NCBI GenBank assembly: GCA_009792885.1
Contig: WMCF01000151.1
Coordinates: forward strand, 78,033-142,032
Origin: Eremophila alpestris peregrina
Taxonomy: Eukaryota > Chordata > Aves > Passeriformes > Alaudidae
Direction: 5' to 3'
DNA length: 64,000 nt
Notes under the pieces: model-generated
The model's input: only the letters and a program-made list of their open reading frames with translations
Database searches by the model: none
What the model was told of the DNA's origin: nothing
Part shown: positions 1 to 12,900 of the stretch, in pieces
Numbering within the stretch: position 1 is the first letter of the stretch
Layout of the letters: the number at the start of each line of letters is the position of its first letter
Made by a program: the position numbers and the translations under genes

Positions 1-3000
1 CNCCCNCNNNNCNCNNNCNCNTGNTGCTGCCGGGAGTACCGCGAGCGCCGGTGACCTGCTGGCTGTCCCCAGGGAGCCACCCATCACTGCGTGCTGCAGA
101 GCCGCCGCCGCCGGCCCGCCTCGCCCCGCTGCCACAGGCGACGAGGCCGCTTGGTCCCACGGTTGCCTGGCGGGAGCTGTGATGTGCCGGATCCTGCACC
201 CCCTCCCGCCGTCCCTGGCTGCTGCCCAGCGATTTGGGAAAGCGAGACGGCGCAGGCTGAAATGTGACCCCCTCCACGCTGCGCCACAAAATCTCCTTTA
301 GTAACCTGTGCGCCAGGACAGCGAGAGCGCGGCGTGAATACCAATGAGGAGAAAAGTGCCGAGTAAAGAGTTTTTGATGGAAATGGCATCGCATGAGAAA
401 GAGAGCGGGAGCGAGCAGGCGAGTGCGCGCCCGGAGCCTGCGCTGCGCACGGGCACAGGGGGGCACGCACGTGTGCGCACCTGTGGCCCGGGAGGTTGGA
501 GGCTGAGCGTGGCAGGGTGCCAGGGTCGTGCCACCCCGGCGAGCACGAGGGAGATGGGAATGGGGGTGATGAGCGGAGGGGGCTGCGAAGCAGCAGCTGA
601 GGGAACACGTGGCAAAGGGGTTGCCGCGGGCAGCGTGTCCGCAGGCTCCGGGGCACTTCCGTGGCACATCGTGGCCCCGGCCACAGGGAACGGCTCCCGT
701 CCCCTGGCGCAGTGCGCTGCTGATCAAAGGCGCAGGCGGGGAGGGAGCGGGCCTGTGTGAGCAGCGCCCTGGCCGTGCGCCACCCCACCTTCCCGCTCCG
801 CTCCCCCGGGAGTTTGTTAAACAAATTTCTCTAATTGCACAAGCCAAGGAGTTTGTTGGAGAAAAAAGCCGGGGAAATTCCCCTCCTCTGGGCCACCCCT
901 TCCCCGCTTCCCCCGGGGCAGCCGGCGCAGAGCGAGCAGGTCCTCCCCACGACCCCCGGCTCTGCGGGAGGCTTTGACCCCGACGCCTGCGGGGCGCAGC
1001 TGCGGGGTGTCCTCATGTCACCCCTGCCTACGCAAGGACGTCCCCTGCTCGACCTCTTCGGAGCCCGGTCGCACACATTCCCTCCCGTCCAGCCTCCGGG
1101 GTCAGACCCTGTCACCTAAGGCGGTGACACCCAGCACTGCCGTCTGCCCTTCCCGGCTGGCGTTCTCCATCGCTTGGCTGAGCACCCCTGGAAACGGCCT
1201 TTGTGAGCCTCCCGTGGGCAGCCCCTGACATCGAATCCCGTCGGATTAGCAAACGTACGGGATAAAAGCCTTGGCTTGGCGGCAGTTCTGTGCCGGGTGG
1301 GGGCTGAGGCAGTGGCCCTGCCAAGAAGGGACGATGCGCGGCCGGGTCCTGCCCCGGCTCTCGCTGAGGTCATGGCTATAGATAGCCCGGGAGGGCACAG
1401 CGCCGAGGGCAGGATCCTCGTGCCCTTGCCAGCTGCACCGAGAGCCCTGTGGGTACCCGCTGCCTGGGAGGAGACGCTGCCAGGGCGCTGGGGGTTGCTG
1501 ATGGACAGGTTCGCTGGGCCAGCCACTGGCCATCACCAGGTGACAATCTGGTGCTGCAGGGTGTGACCCTACACCTGCAGGGATGCTCAGACCCAGCTGC
1601 TCTCCATCCTCCATGGTGAGTGGGGTCCTGCAGCCTCCGCTGATGCAGTGATCTGGGGTGGCTTTTTCTGTGGCTTCCCATCATATTTCTTTCTTCCTCT
1701 ACTCCCAAGCAAATGCCAGGCTGTGGCACCCCCACCCCCAGGGTGCAGCCATAGGTGTGAATCTGCTGGGTCGGGGAGTGCAGGGCCCGGGTTTGTCCCC
1801 TCCAGCCGCCCAGTCTGTGTGCAGCTCAGCTTCCCTCAAAGCCAGGCAGGCGTGTGCCCAGGGTGCCCCTGCCAGCCCCATGGGGCTCTGGAGCGCCGGG
1901 GTGGCTGGGAAAGGCGTTGTTGATGAGGGCACTAAAAATAGAGTGGGACTGGGATCTTAATGGGACTTTGTGGGAAACCTGGAAACATTTTCTCATCCCC
2001 ATAAATGAGTCCAGATGCATTAACGATGACTGCATCGCATCCTGAGGTACCGCCGGAGGGAACCGGGACGCACTCACCAGCTTCCTCGCCTTGCGGTGGG
2101 GAATTGGTTGGAGAGAGGAGACACCCGCAGCAGCCAGGGCTGAGCCATGACTGCTGTGTCCCATGTGGGGACAGGGACAGGAGCTTGCCTAGCATCACCC
2201 TGGTGAGGACCTCAGACCCCATCCCAGGGTCTCTGTTCCTAGTGCCCGTGGGTGCTCACAGCTCTGTGCGTGGCAGGCAGCGTGCAATGTGCATCGGTTG
2301 GTCATGGCACCGCAGCCCCACGAGCTTTCTGGAGCCCCCCAGGCCCTGAGGTGGCCAGTGGGGGGAGGGTGAGGTGATGCAGGGGGGGCCCCAGTCCCAG
2401 GGCCAGTGGTGCTGGTATGCTGGTACCCCAGTGTGCCCTGCGGTGGCATCGAGCTGGTGGGATCCGGCCTGATGAGGGGTTTTTCCTGTTCCGTCGTGGA
2501 GCTGTGACAGGGATATTGGCTCCCAAAGCGCCCGACCCCACTGAGGGGACCTTGGACTCCCCTAGAGGATGGCTCCGGGCCAGTCTGGGCAAGTAGCCCA
2601 GGGCGGGTGGCTGTTGGAGCCCACGTCACGAGGCAGGTTGGCACGGCCGTCTCCGCGGTATGGCAGTGTCACTTAGCGGTTACAGCGGCACCCGGGAGGC
2701 AAGGGCAGTCCCGCCCTGGGCCTCAGTTTACCTCCAGGTGGGGAACAGCGACCGACACGGCAGGAGGGCACTCGCCCCCTGCCCCAGCCCGGGCTGCTGA
2801 GCCATCACGTGGGGGACAAGGGGACCGGCCACAGCCACCAGCCTCCGCGCCGGGCACCGCCGGAGCCCTGCGTCCCGAACAGAGTCCCTTTGTGCAGGTC
2901 AGCCCCCACCCACTTCTGTCGCTTGGGAGGCATCCAAAACCCTCCCGAAATAGGACCCAGCCGGGCTCAGCCTTTGAATCTCCCCAGGAAGGCTCTGCTG

Positions 3001-5655
3001 AGCTGCTGAAAGCGGATGAATATCCCTCTTCCACCCCGTTGAACCAGTCCCATCCTTCAGTGCTCGGGGTGCAGGGCCTGGCCAGGCTCATTGCTGACCC
3101 TTTGGGGACACGCCCAGCCCCTTTGATCTCCAGGCACCACCCCGTGCTTCAGTTTCTCCATGTCTCTGTGGAGGATCCTGGCAGGTTGTCCCGAGCACCC
3201 AGGGAGCCGATGAGATGCTGGAGGAGGGGCTGAGCCTTTGGCACATCCATGGCACAGCAAAGGCCCTGGGCCTGTAGGGGGGGGCCATGAACTCTTCACC
3301 TCCAGGGCCCCGGGGTGGCCGATCCTCCTGCAAGGTCGCCGATTCCGTGGCAAAAGGCCGGGGCTATTTTTAACCACTGACTTGCTCCAGGGATTGGATT
3401 TGCAGCAGAGTGAGCCTCGCAAACCCATCACAGCACTGCCCATCATGGCGTGCAGAGATACCCCTAAGCTCCAATCCCCCCCAGCAGGGAGCTGGGGACA
3501 CCTCTCTGCACCCCTACACCTTTAATGGTGCATGATGGGGGGAATTAATACCCCTCAGAAAGGCCAGGACAAAGCAGGCAGGGCTAAAAATATGTTGGGA
3601 GGGAAATAAAACCTCCTGTGTTAGGGGCTAAAGCCGGGCTCAGAGCCCTGGGCCCAGCCCGGGGGGGCTGGAGGGACCCTTTCTGGTGGTGCCCCCCCCC
3701 CCAGAGTGAACACGGTGCTGCCAGCCCCAACACATCTCCTGCCTCAGTTTCCCTCTGTGCTCCTGGGAACAAACTCCGCCCCTGGGTCACACCCTAGCAG
3801 CTCCCCGGCTGAGACCCTGGGATCTGGGATGGGCAAAGTGCTGGGTCTCGGACACCGCAGCCCCTGCCATGTGCCAGGAGCAGGGATGGTGGTGACAGGC
3901 CACCCCCAGGGCCCCAGGCTGACGCAGGGCAGGGTGGAGGAGATAGCAGAGCCAGGACCCGTTGGCAAAGATTTTTTTTTTTTTTCCCCAGTTCCATAAA
4001 ACATTTCCCTTCCTTGGAGCCCCGGGGGGGGTTTCGGCTGGGAAGCCACGTGGCTCTGGTGCTGCTGGCCACGGGATACTTCCCAGGACGAGGGGACATC
4101 TCCTTGGCCATGGGCTGGGTCCCCCCTGTGCTGCTTCCAGATCTCAGCAGTCACCGTCGCAGCCTGCCTCTTCTGTGGGCTGGCCTGGCAGGTGACATGC
4201 CTCAGTTTCCTTATTTTTGGAAAGGCAGCGCCTCACCCTGGGGGCAGGTGGGGTCACCCTGGGAAAGCGGCTGAGCCGTCGGCTCCCAAACCCCAAAGGG
4301 GACGCGTAGAGACGGCACCTGGGCAAACTGAGGCACCTGGGAAGTGCAAGTGAGTCTCCAGGAAGGCAGCGAGTTGCTTTGGGCTCTCACACCATCGAAT
4401 CTCCCTCGGCAGAATCCTCTTGGCTCCTCCAGCACCCAGTGCTAGCCGTGTTGCTACTGGATACATACCTGGGGCATCTGTACCCCTCCCGGCATGCTGG
4501 GCACACTGCTCCCTAGTTTGGGGACCGCCTGTTGTTGCTGGGGTGGGGGTGCACGCAGGCAGACCAGAGGCAGTGCTGGGCACGGTGTCAGGGCACGTAC
4601 GGTGCCGCCGGAGAAGCCCCCTCCGGCTCCATCCCACCTGGGCCACCCCCAGCTGCCGTCTGCGGGGCGGGCTGTGCTGGCTGGCGGGGGCCCAGGCAGC
4701 GCTGGCACAGGAGCCCGGGGCTGCCAAGAGAGCTGCTTTTCTTCCTGCTGTTTTCCAAAGCAACTGGCAGGTTCTCTGCCGGCGCGGCCTCCTGTGACCC
4801 GCGGCCTCGGCGCGCTCCCCGCGCCCCCGCTCGCAGCCGCAGCACCTGCGAGGGCGAGCGCCGGCACCGCTCCCACCCCGGCACGTAGGCGCGGGCAGGT
4901 GGGCACCGGCCCGGGGCCCTGGGGCGGCGGGGACCTGCCTGCTCTGGGGTGGCTCCGAGGACCAGGTGGGGCGGTTTTGGGCAGCACCAGAGACCCCAGG
5001 GCGGCTCAGTGAGAGGTGCGTGGTCACCGTGGTCCTGGGTGCATGGTGAGCACCAGGGGCTGTACGAGCCCACCCACCCCCTCCTGGGCTGATCCTGAAC
5101 GGGGCTGAGCATCGCGGCAGCAAATAGGGGTGGGAGCCCCTCTCTGCCCCATCTCTGCTCACCCTTCCACCAGAAGCCATAGTGTTTAGCCTACCCACAG
5201 CCCCCAGCCATGTGTGGATGTTGGCCAGGGGATGCTCTTGGCTCTGGGGATAAAAAAGAAGCCACAGGATCTGGAGTGAGAAGCTGCAAGGAGGCTGCAA
5301 GGTGTCCTGCCTTCACCTCCACCTGTGCCAGTGGTGCCAGCCAAATGTTCTGGGCACCGAGGCTCTGTGCCCCGGCGTGGGCTGCAGGAGGGGTTTTGCA
5401 ATTGAGGGGCTGGGTCAGCCAGGAGCTGGGGGGGAATGTGGCTGTGACAGTGTTCTGCCCCACGGGCAGCTGTGTCGTGGGGCTGGGTGTGCACAGGCAA
5501 TGCCTGCACAGCTCGTACCTGCCCCGGGAGCCCCGTGGCCCCTCGCTGCCCCTGCCCCAGCACAGGGGCTGACACAGCCCCTGCCCTGTGTCAGCCTCCG
5601 CGTTCCGATGCGGAGCAGGCCGGGACGCTCGGCCGCGCCACACCGGCGAGCAGCA

Positions 5656-5915
5656 GAAATTATGATTAAGCTCTTGTTAATAAATACTTTATGATGAATC
5701 CAAATAGATTTCCTCCTCTGGAGCAATTATTGTAAAATGGGCTCTAATAGGGTGCAGGGCGGCCCCGGGAAGGGCTGGGTGCCTTTCAGGGCCTAAGTGC
5801 CTCCTTCCATCCCATCTAATGAGCACTTCCCAATCATTTGCATCTGTCTCGGCAACAGGTCTCATTACCAGGTTAACTCATTACCCAGAGCCGCTTCTGC
5901 GAACAGTTATAAGCG
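5656..5915. promoter_or_regulatory. Candidate conserved noncoding elements in NFIC intron 1
   Basis: Two AT-rich islands (5656-5755 and 5805-5915) interrupt strongly GC-rich intron. The first has homeodomain and SOX-like motifs (ATTATGATTAAG, GTTAATAAATAC, CAATTATTGT). The second has a perfect octamer ATTTGCAT (5836-5843) and GGTTAACTCATTACC. Composition and motif density are those of vertebrate developmental enhancers. Conservation could not be tested here. Confidence 0.4.
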
Positions 5916-8129
5916 GCTACCGGAGGCCCCGTGCTCCATGCTAAGGGCATCTGCGGGCTCTGGTGAGGGGAAAGCAAGGTGTGCCCTTTTAAAGTACCGG
6001 GATTTTCAGGATTACTGGAACCTCTGTAGTCGCATCCCCCCCTGCCACCACGCCAAGGCTTCCCATGGGGGCACGGAGCCCGGCACCCGACTTGCCAGCC
6101 CCTGCCCGGGCTCGCAGGGCCTCGGGGAGCGGGACCTGGCAGGAGCGGCGGCCGTGGGAGCCGGCAGCGGTTCGGAGGTGTGCGGCTGCTGGAGAGGCGG
6201 CTGAGCATCCCTTCATAGAGTAAACCCTGTGTGGTCCCTGCAGGGCTGCGATGCAGTGAGGTTGTCCCGCATCGCGCCTTGCCCGCGGTGGGGATGGCAT
6301 CCCGCTCCTCCCCGCAGCCGAGGCCGTGCTGCTGGGGAGTAAAACCAACTGCCGAGGTGTCTGACCCCTCCCGTCCCGCTCCTCCTCCTCCGCCCCTCAC
6401 CCCAGCGCCTCCCCCGTGAAAACTGCTCCGGAATTTCCTGAGGAAACGTTTGTTTTTTTTCATTGGAAAATTCAGGCTGTTTCACTGAGCCCGACCTGTT
6501 TGGACAAGGCACTGGAGCAGAGAATGCTCGGAGGGTGGCCAGCCCATGCCGCGGTGTCCGTGCCAGGTGCTGTGTCCCTGCGTGGCACGGAGCATCCCCC
6601 GTGTCCCCAGGGTGGAGGGTCCCCGGAGCGCAGGGCCCCAGCGCTGCCGAGCCGATGGCAGAAGCATGGGAAGAGGTGGCGCCTCAGCTGTGCCCCTTCC
6701 CAATCCCTGGCGCTGCCAAGCCCTGGACTGCGAAGTTAATCCTCCATGGCATGCCCAGCTGCAGACAAACCATCCCTCCTTCCTCTCCCCACTCCACCAC
6801 AAGACAGAGCCGGGCTTGACCCGTGCCTCAGTTTCCTCTCGCAGCACCTGGCATGGAAAGCCAGCGCTCCAGCAGCCCCTGGAAAGGGGGTGCAGGGGGG
6901 CCCGGAGCGGGGCCGGCAGCACCCGATGCAGGCGTGCTTCTGCCTGGGTTGCAGGGCTTTACAAGCCTGGGTTGGATGAGGCCCAAGCGCAGGCTCTGCT
7001 GCCAGATTCCCATCCGGAAATGCCCCGGGAGCAGCCTCGTCTGGGGTATTGCAGCACGTCTCTGCTTCCCAGCCCCGCAAAGGAAAAACAGCAGGAGAAA
7101 CACTTAACCAGTCCTTTGCCGGCACTCGGGCTGCTGGATGGGGGGAACCTGGTGGGAATCTGGGACTGGGACGGACAGACAGCGTATGCCTGCCTTTGCC
7201 TTCCCGAGTCGATCCGGTGTGAAACTGGCTGTCGCCAGTCGGGATGGTGTGCCAGGCTGAGGGACTCACTGGCTGTACGGCTGGGGACGGTCCTCACGTC
7301 CTTTAGCGTGTCCCCTCAGCCCCCAAGAGCAGCCGTTCCCGTGGTTGTCCTGGTGCCCCCCAGCCGCCCTCGCCTGCCCTGCTAAAGCGGCTTAACCGCG
7401 GCATCGCGGCGCGGCTTAAGCCGGGCGGGAGGGAAAGTTGGCGAGGGGCTGATTGGCTTTGGATGCAGCTCCCGGCCTACCGTAATCCCGGGGAACTGGG
7501 GGGGAGGCGGGTTGCGATGGCTTCGGAGGCACCGAGGCTGCAGGGGCTTCCGCATGCAGCGGGTTTTTGGAGGGTCTCGCTGTGGATCCAAGTGAGAACT
7601 GCAAATTTTCCCCCACCGTGGCGGGGGAGGGCACAGAGACTGGGATTTGCTGCTGCCATGCTGAGGCAGAGCACCGAGCACCCCACGGTCCCCACAGTGA
7701 GCACAAGCAGCACCCCAGGGTGCTGCTTCACCCAACCCGGATAACCTGGTTCCTGCCACGCTCCCCCACAGTGGTGCCTGGGGTGGCACTCCCCAAGCGG
7801 GAGGGCAGGGATGAGGACAATGGCGTGGTGTCGCCCCCGGCCCTGCGGCCAGCCCTGCCGCCGGCTGCCTGGGGAGGGTGGCGGGGCCAGGGGATGGCAG
7901 CAATTTGTCGGGCTCGTCTGAATAACCGGCCACCAAGGAAGATCAGCCGCCCACCGCCCCGGCCAAGTATTGTTTTTGGAACTCACTGCTACTTTTTTCG
8001 GCTCCTGTCTTACTTTTCTTTGACCTTCTTCCCTGATTTAAGACACATGCCCAACCCTTGCCCAGCTGCACTGAATTAGCGGCTGCTGCTGGGGAGGGAA
8101 GTGGGAACCAGACCCTGTGGCCGCCCCGG

Positions 8130-8680
8130 GAGCAGCCGGTGGGGACAGGTTCCCCAGGCATAGACGGGTCCTCCACGCAAGGAAGGGTTCCTTTGGCAGG
8201 ATGAGTCCCCTGGGCAGGGACGGGTCCCCAAGGTTAGGATGGGTTTGCCTTGCAGATTTGGGTCCCTATGGGTACAATGGGCTCCCCAGTGAGGGGACAG
8301 TCCCTTGTCCCTTGTTGGGCATGGGAGGGACACTTGTGGGGCCACAGCTCTGGGTCCAGAGAGGGGCTGGTGGCCCCCAGAGGTGGCAGGGTCTGTCCTA
8401 TGAGGAAGGATCTGTGCTTGCAGGGACTTTTGGGGAGTTAGTGGGGCTGTGCTGGGGGTTGGGGTTAGCAGTTACTGGTGTCTGTGCTGGCTTCAGGGAC
8501 AGTGGGGTCTGTACTGGGATGTCTGTGCCAGGTCACAGCAGAGTGTGTGTAGGGGTCACTGGTTCAGGGAACAGCCAGGCTGTGCCATGGGACCCACACT
8601 GGCTGTTGTCAGGGTTTGTGCTGGGGGAGCAGATTTAGGGTTAATGGGATCTGTGCTAGACTTGGGCACAAGTGGGAGTT
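8130..8680 (+). repeat. Degenerate G-rich repeat in NFIC intron 1
   Basis: Diverged units of the type GACGGGTCCCCAAGGTTAGG / GATGAGTCCCCTGGGCAGG occupy about 8130-8300. They are followed by units based on GGGGTCTGTGCTGGG up to about 8680. Period and copy number are uncertain because of divergence. Confidence 0.45.
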
Positions 8681-9963
8681 AGCAGGGTTTCTATGGGGCT
8701 GATTCTTGCTGGGAGCCTGTTTCAGGGGACATTGTTCCCTCCAGGCAGGGTCACTCTGGGACACAGCTGCTTCAGCCAGGGAATGGCATCGCTGCTCTGG
8801 GATGAGTGGGGCCAGATCTGGAGCACTCACCCCATCCCACAGCCACAGCTCTGTCCTTTCCCAGCTCCTGCCGGTGGCCACCTCCTCACCTCAGAGCAGC
8901 ATTTGCCCTTGGCACCCTCCCCAGGCATGACCCTGTGGCATGGCAGTGGCAGTTGTCACCAGCCATCTCCCTCTCAGCTCTGATACCCTGCAGCAGGAAT
9001 CAAGCTGAGCTCCTTCCTCATCCTCCTCCCCACAGTCATGAGGGACCCCAAGGGCCAAATCCTGCCCTTGGGGACCAGCTTGGTGCTGCCCTGGCTACAG
9101 AACAGGGATGTTCAAGCCTCTGCCTGCTGCTTTCCAAGCTGTGCTGCTCCTTACCAGGAAGGCTCCCAACACTTTTCCATCCCGTGGTGGGGTTTGTGGG
9201 CCCCCCAGCCAGGAAGCACTGATTTTCCAAATTGGAAAAAAAATGGGATGCGGGAAGGAGGGGCCAGGGAGGGGGATGCGTTTTCCTTGTTTTCTTTTTG
9301 GGGCCGGACTCATCCAGCAGCGCTCACCAAATGGAAAAAGGCAGTCAGAGCACGCCTTGTGTGCTGGGCCAGGTGCCAGCCGCTGGGCTGGCTGCAGCTG
9401 GGGCAAACTGGGGGAGTTTCCCACTGGTCCAGAGGGAGTGGAGAGGTCCAAGGCACTCACAGCTTGCACAGGAGCACCCAGCATGCTGCAGGCATGGGAG
9501 CCCGACAGTGGGGTGTTATGGTCTGGCAGTGATTGACGCCAGCACAGTGAGTCTGGTGGGCACAGTGTCAGCTGGGATTTCAGGTGGGATTTCCACACTT
9601 GGTGGGAGCAGACCCTGACATGCAGATCCTGCAAAGGGGAGAGGGTCCAGGTGCTGCTGAGGTGTTGCAGGTGCCTGTCCCCCTGTGGCACCGGCTCCAG
9701 TATTGCTCAGCCACTCCCTGCAGGTTGTTGACCTGGGAAAATGGCAGCCAGTGGGATTTATGGAGGTCTACAACTCGCTGTGTAGTCAGAGGATCCCCAT
9801 CCCTCGTGGGCATATGCCTCTGCCACAGCTTTCTCTTCTGGTTGCACTGGGATGCAGCCCAGTGGGAATGAGCCTGGCAGGTCCCCAGGGCTCCACAGCC
9901 ACACGGGGAGGGAGCTTGGAGGGACTTGGCCAGTAGTGACCCCCTGTCCCTCTGCTCCCACAG

Positions 9964-12900
9964 GATGAGTTCCACCCCTTCATCGAGGCGCTGCTCCCCC
10001 ACGTCAGGGCCTTCGCCTACACCTGGTTCAACCTGCAGGCCCGCAAGCGCAAGTACTTCAAGAAGCATGAGAAGAGGATGACAAAGGATGAGGAGAGGGC
10101 GGTGAAGGATGAGCTGCTGAGCGAGAAGCCGGAGGTGAAGCAGAAATGGGCCTCACGCCTCCTGGCCAAGCTGCGCAAGGACATCCGGCCCGAGTGCCGC
10201 GAGGACTTTGTGCTCTCCATCACAGGCAAGAAACCTTCGTGCTGCGTCCTCTCCAACCCTGACCAGAAAGGCAAGATGCGCCGCATTGACTGCCTGCGGC
10301 AGGCGGACAAGGTGTGGCGGCTGGACCTGGTCATGGTCATCCTCTTCAAAGGGATCCCGCTGGAGAGCACCGACGGCGAGCGCCTGGTCAAGTCGGGCCA
10401 GTGCACCAACCCCATCCTCTGTGTCCAGCCCCACCACATCAGTGTCTCTGTCAAGGAGCTCGACCTCTACCTGGCGTACTTCGTCCGTGAGAGAGGTGGG
10501 TGCTCGCCTGCATGCAGGGCATCTCTGGGGGGTTTATTTTAACTTTCCCTCCCCATCTGTCCCATCCCCATCTCCAGCTGGGGACACTGCTCCCAGACAC
10601 CTTTCCCATTGCAGACCTTGCAGTGCTTCCCTCTCTCCAAACTGCTTCTCGGGTGGGTGCGCCCCACCCTGGCCCCTCTCCCCCCGCCAGGACTGATCCC
10701 AGCTGCCTGAGAGCAGGAGGATGCAAAGGTCCCTGAGGATGCTCCTGTCTCTGGGCATTCCTGGCATGGAGTTTTGGGGATTAAACCCAGAGCTAACCCC
10801 ACATCCTGCGCCTACCTGAGAGGAGTGGGTGGGCAGCCTGGGCAGGGAAGGGGCAGCCTGTTCCTGGTGCATACCCAAGGGCTGGAGCTGGGAGAGGTCC
10901 AGCAGTGCCCATTTGCCACAGGCTACGGTTCAAACCCCTCAATGCCAGAGCAGAGACAGGGGCAGCAAGGCCAGCTGGGAGGACACAGCAACAGTGTTGG
11001 TGGGGGCAGGTCCTGCTGGTCCCCAGTGCCCTGAGGTCCTGCTGGTCCCAGCCCTTCACCTGCCTGGGGGTCCCATGGACCTGCTGGGACAACTGGCTGC
11101 TTTCATTGCAGCAAGGAGGGTCAAACATGCTCTCAAAACCATCTCTCAAAAGGGGGAAACTGAGTCACAATGTGCAGTGCAGGCAGCAGGTCTCAGTTTG
11201 GGTCCCTGAGCCACTGTCCTCACCACCTCATGTCACCTCCTTGCATGCTGGGAAGGGGAAGCTCATAAGTAGGTATTTTATGTGGATAGATTTGTTGTCC
11301 CCAGCTGGTGACGTGCTGGCAAAGACACCCTGCCAGCAGCTGGGGTGCCCCACAGACCCTGCCATTTCCCCAGCACCCCCAGGTGTTGTGAAGAACCAGG
11401 GGAGATGCTGTGTGATCGTGGGTGAGGGCTGGGCTGTTGCACAGGGCTGATTCACAGACAGGAGGGTCTGTGACTTGCAGCCCTAGGGGATATCAAGGGG
11501 CTCATGGCCACCTCTGGTCAGGCCAGGCTACCCAGGTGTGTGGGGGTGGCAGGATATTGGTCCCCTCCTGGCAGCACCTCCTGTCCATGCCCACAGCACC
11601 GGGTGATGTCCCCTGGCCCCGTGAGCCCACTCTCTTCAACACCACAGCACGGGGAACGTGGGACTGGTGGCTCTTCGCCTGGTACTGGCCAGAGCCCAGG
11701 GACAGACAGTGACACCACAGAGGCCACCGTGGTGCTGGCACCGACAGCAAATCAGGTGCCAGTGTTGTGAATCATGGTGGGCACACGCTCTACACAGCCA
11801 TTTGTGGGACATGCTGGGTGTCACTGGGGAAACTGAGGCAGGGCAGGCATGTGACCTCCACCACTACCCAGGGGAGGGGTTTGACAGGACTACCAGGCCC
11901 TCGTGGCTTCGGGAAAAAGCGGGGCACAGCCTCCAGCAGGGAATAGCCAGGGCCAGACCCTGTCCCAGGGCCCAGGTGGGACCCTGGGTTGGTGTGGGGC
12001 ACATACACGGTTGCACATGCATGTGCAGCCGGGACCTGCCTGCCCAGCCATGTCTGCCGGTGTGTGAGCACGTGTGCACCCGTGCCCGTGCATGTGACTT
12101 GTCCGCTCTGGGGCAGCAAGGGACCCAACGGGGCCTGGCACCGCCAATTCCCAGCAGGGCACTGGGAAGGGTGGCTGCTCTGCTGGAAATGGGGGGCCCA
12201 GAATGCAGGCTGGGGGCTGTGGGTGTCCTGAGCACCTGGAGAGGGAAATGGGGTGTCTTGTACTGGGCTGAGACATGGCCATGCTGGGATGAACTGGGGT
12301 GCTGTACGCTGTGTTGGGGGCACCCTGTAGTACTGACTGGGATGGGGTTGCTGCATACTGGCCTGGACTGGGGGCACCATCTGCTTGCTCTGCTGGAGGT
12401 GTAGTGGACTTTGCTGGAGTACCCTGGACTGGGCTGAACTGGGAGCACCCTGATGCTGGACTGGGAGCCCTACAGTGACCAAGCTGTCACTGCTTGGGGG
12501 ACCAGGACCGCCACAGCATCTGCAATGGGGTCCCCATGTGCCACCTGGTGTGCCTCATTGGGGTGCTGTGCCAGCAGGTTCCCTAGCCATACCATGTCCA
12601 GCTGCTGTCCCCAGGAGGTGGCTGCCCCTCTGCCACCCCCACCCCTCCACCAGCGACCTTGACCCCAGTGTCTGGGTCCCCAGCAGCCACAGTCACCTGA
12701 CTGTCTAATTGGGAACACAGCGGCTGTAAATACTCTCTGATAAGGCCTGGCAGCCTCTCACTTTCACTGTTAAGGTCGCTCTGGCTGTGGTTAAGGGGGA
12801 CCAGCATGGGCCAGGAGCAATAGCGTGGCACCCCTGGGGTGCTGAAGAGTGCTGGGTGTGAGTGCTCAGCATGGCCCAGTCCCAGCCCACAGTGGGCATG

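Larger units (their letters stand above)
1..9963 (+). other. NFIC: NFIC intron 1 (3' part), no coding exon seen
   Basis: The first coding exon in the window opens at 9964 behind a pyrimidine tract and CAG. In NFI genes that exon is preceded by a very short coding exon 1, so everything before 9964 is read as intron 1. The first 21 bases contain scattered N calls, which suggests a contig edge. The stretch is GC-rich, with many spurious open frames and a CpG-dense patch near 4770-4930. Against this background stand several AT-richer islands (about 1925-2040, 5656-5755, 5805-5915) that look like candidate conserved noncoding elements. A degenerate G-rich repeat lies at about 8130-8680. I see no convincing exon with paired splice sites. 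Confidence 0.7.

Noticed and set aside
4254..5300. 348-residue open frame on the minus strand in NFIC intron 1
   Set aside because: Low-complexity Arg/Pro/Ala translation in a CpG-rich intron; no recognisable domain.
9964..10495. Assignment of this exon to NFIX, NFIA or NFIB
   Set aside because: Downstream exons (DAEQSSSPRTGIGSDQEDSKPITL, SGSKRHKSGSMEDDIDTSPGG, the [20 protein letters not shown] block) and neighbours SMIM24, DOHH and FZR1 fit NFIC.
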